A DNA stretch of 5,974 nucleotides from an uncultured Acidobacteriota bacterium. Lineage in GTDB: Bacteria > Acidobacteriota > Thermoanaerobaculia > Gp7-AA8. Within the stretch, counting starts at the first letter, position 1. Each line of letters opens with the position of its first letter. The notes under the pieces were generated by a model, which ran no database searches, had not been told where the DNA came from, and was given only the letters and a program-made list of their open reading frames with translations. A program made the position numbers and the translations under genes. The DNA lies in assembly GCA_946887105.1 (NCBI GenBank), contig CAMPKJ010000288.1, positions 1 through 5,974 of the forward strand, written 5' to 3'. Below are positions 4,993-5,974 of this stretch, in pieces.

Positions 4993-5147
4993 TCCTCGAA
5001 AAAATGCGAAAACGCTCATAAGACGCAATGCGGCCATGACATTTATGCGATGTCGCCATCGGCGCGTATGCGTCAATCCCATGCAGGGGCTGTGTTTTGC
5101 GTGAGGCGCAAAGAAGCCGTGTGAGCCCAGCGCCGATCGACCGACTC

Positions 5148-5660
5148 TTAGCGCGCCGCCAGGTACCGCTCGCGAATGACCCTCAGGTGATGCAGTTCAT
5201 GTCCGGCGATGTGAAACGCGAGGCCGCGCACGGAGGCGACGTACCCGTTCACGGTCCCTTTGCGGAGCCACTCCTCGGGTGTGAGCGACTCGAAGAGGGC
5301 GATGGTGGCGGCGCGGACGGCGCGGTATTCGCGCAGCAGATCGTCCATCGAGCGCGACTCGAAACTCGTCGCGGCGACGTACACGTTTTCGTCGAAGCCG
5401 GGCAGTGCCGCGGGATCGAGGCGGGCGACGCATAGCGCGCGATAGGCGAAGATGCGCTCGTCGTCGATGAGGTGCCCGAGGATCTCCTTCAACGTCCACT
5501 TCCCGGGTGCGTATGCGGGAGCGTCTGCGGTGGCGAACAGCGCGGTGGTCTCGGCGGCAACGGCTTGCAGCGCCGCGACGGCGTCATCGCCGGCGACGTA
5601 CGCGATGTCGTCCGCGGCGTAGCCGGCGTACTCCCCTGCCCCGGGTCTGCCGGACCGCAT
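5148..5660 (-). CDS. DinB family (DinB_2-type) putative metal-dependent four-helix protein
   Basis: A 170-residue cytoplasmic protein of the DinB/YfiT-like four-helix-bundle superfamily, whose members often bind a metal and include thiol-dependent transferases; the substrate here is unknown. It matches a recognisable subgroup: YAPGKWTLKEILGHLIDDER (50-69), then LPGFDENVYV (86-95) and AFHIAGHELHHLRVIRERYL (148-167). The likely metal ligands are His63, His150 and His154 (an HxxxH pair), with His157 and His158 also nearby. Length is normal, so the gene looks complete. The ATG at 5660 directly follows the TAG of accA (TAG|ATG, no spacer), and GAAGG (5666-5670) inside the accA end serves as Shine-Dalgarno, which implies cotranscription and coupled translation. 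The stop is TAA at 5148-5150. It is not the DNA polymerase IV that also carries the dinB name. Confidence 0.9.
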   Translation of the reverse strand: MRSGRPGAGEYAGYAADDIAYVAGDDAVAALQAVAAETTALFATADAPAYAPGKWTLKEILGHLIDDERIFAYRALCVARLDPAALPGFDENVYVAATSFESRSMDDLLREYRAVRAATIALFESLTPEEWLRKGTVNGYVASVRGLAFHIAGHELHHLRVIRERYLAAR

Positions 5661-5974
5661 CTACGCCTTCTCGAACACGCCCATCTTGCGGAACTTCTTG
5701 TAGCGCTCATCGAGCAGCTGGGCGGGTTTGAGCTTCTGCAGTTCGCGGATGGCGCGTTCGATCGACGGGGCGAGCAGCGCAGCGGCGGCGGCGGGATCGC
5801 TGTGCGCGCCGCCGGTCGGCTCGGGAACGATCTCGTCGATGATGTTGAACTTCTTGAGGTCCTGCGCGGTGATCTTCATCGCGGCCGCCGCCTCGGGCGC
5901 AGCCGCGGAGCTCTTCCACAGGATGGCCGCACAGCCTTCCGGCGAGATCACCGAGTAGACGGCGTGCTCGAGCA
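5661..5974 (-). CDS. accA: Acetyl-CoA carboxylase carboxyltransferase subunit alpha, C-terminal part
   Basis: The 3' 103 codons of a gene that continues beyond the right edge. The product is the alpha half of the carboxyltransferase that moves the carboxyl group from biotin on AccB to acetyl-CoA, the first committed step of fatty acid synthesis, working with AccD. The visible part begins LEHAVYSVISPEGCAAILWK, a hallmark of AccA, and continues with ITAQDLKKFNIIDEIVPEP, a GGAHSDP motif, and the usual end ELQKLKPAQLLDERYKKFRKMGVF. The stop TAG (5661-5663) abuts the ATG of the dinB-like gene. AccA is around 320 residues in E. coli, so about one third is visible here. No anomalies are seen. Confidence 0.96.
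   Translation of the reverse strand, partial: LEHAVYSVISPEGCAAILWKSSAAAPEAAAAMKITAQDLKKFNIIDEIVPEPTGGAHSDPAAAAALLAPSIERAIRELQKLKPAQLLDERYKKFRKMGVFEKA

Larger units (their letters stand above)
4893..5147. other. Intergenic region without a supported protein gene
   Basis: This stretch follows the dinB-like stop and is less GC-rich than the flanking genes. It holds the promoter-like element at 4958-4986, two interleaved inverted repeats (4933-4992), a 6-bp hairpin TTTGCG/CGCAAA (5096-5112) with no T-run, and a 5-bp hairpin CGATG/CATCG around 5050. A 61-residue minus-strand ORF (4897-5082) ends just before the terminator but has no ribosome binding site and contains the promoter-like element, so I do not annotate it. 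Confidence 0.6.

Noticed and set aside
4897..5082. 61-residue minus-strand ORF ending just before the terminator
   Set aside because: Its position is suggestive, and it has a hydrophobic stretch ending in SAGC, but it has no ribosome binding site, no proper lipobox and contains the promoter-like element.
5096..5112. TTTGCG/CGCAAA hairpin as terminator of the dinB-like gene
   Set aside because: The stem is short and no T-run follows on either strand.

Overview
The window is GC-rich bacterial chromosome with tightly packed genes, almost all on the minus strand. It suggests a Gram-negative (diderm) bacterium: there is a large LptC/LptA-type lipopolysaccharide-export protein, a two-heme c-type cytochrome of the reaction-centre-cytochrome-like family, and a DinB_2-type protein. 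That combination is common in Acidobacteriota and related soil phyla, but the phylum call is inference from gene content, not from a marker gene.

Layout from left to right. Positions 1-46 are intergenic and carry a short 10-bp tandem repeat. Positions 47-2032 (minus) encode a 661-residue membrane-anchored LptC/LptA-like protein. A 43-bp divergent gap separates it from a small exported diheme cytochrome c (2076-2495, plus), whose 3' end overlaps the 3' end of recJ by 15 bp. recJ (2481-4145, minus) has all its DHH/DHHA1 motifs and starts with GTG. That start overlaps the stop codon of a VOC/glyoxalase-fold gene (4142-4564, minus) in a GTGA arrangement, so the two are probably translationally coupled.

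The most interesting part is 4565-5147, which holds no conventional gene but is full of signals, all on the minus strand. Reading 3'-ward they are: a promoter-like TTGACG-N17-TACGGT (4958-4986); a rho-independent terminator about 90 nt later (4860-4892), which together could make a small RNA; a good promoter TTGACA-N17-GATAGT (4827-4855) whose -10 lies inside a perfect dyad likely to be a repressor operator; a 38-residue cationic/hydrophobic small ORF with a strong Shine-Dalgarno sequence (4629-4745); and a 15-bp perfect inverted repeat bracketing that ORF, one arm at the expected 5' end of the transcript and the other just upstream of the VOC ribosome binding site. The simplest model is a repressor-controlled operon, small membrane peptide - VOC protein - RecJ, with a structured leader.

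At the right edge, dinB-like (5148-5660, minus) directly follows the 3' part of accA (5661-5974, running off the window) in a TAG|ATG junction, so these two form a separate upstream transcription unit. Apart from the 583-bp control region, the window is ordinary housekeeping and accessory sequence.
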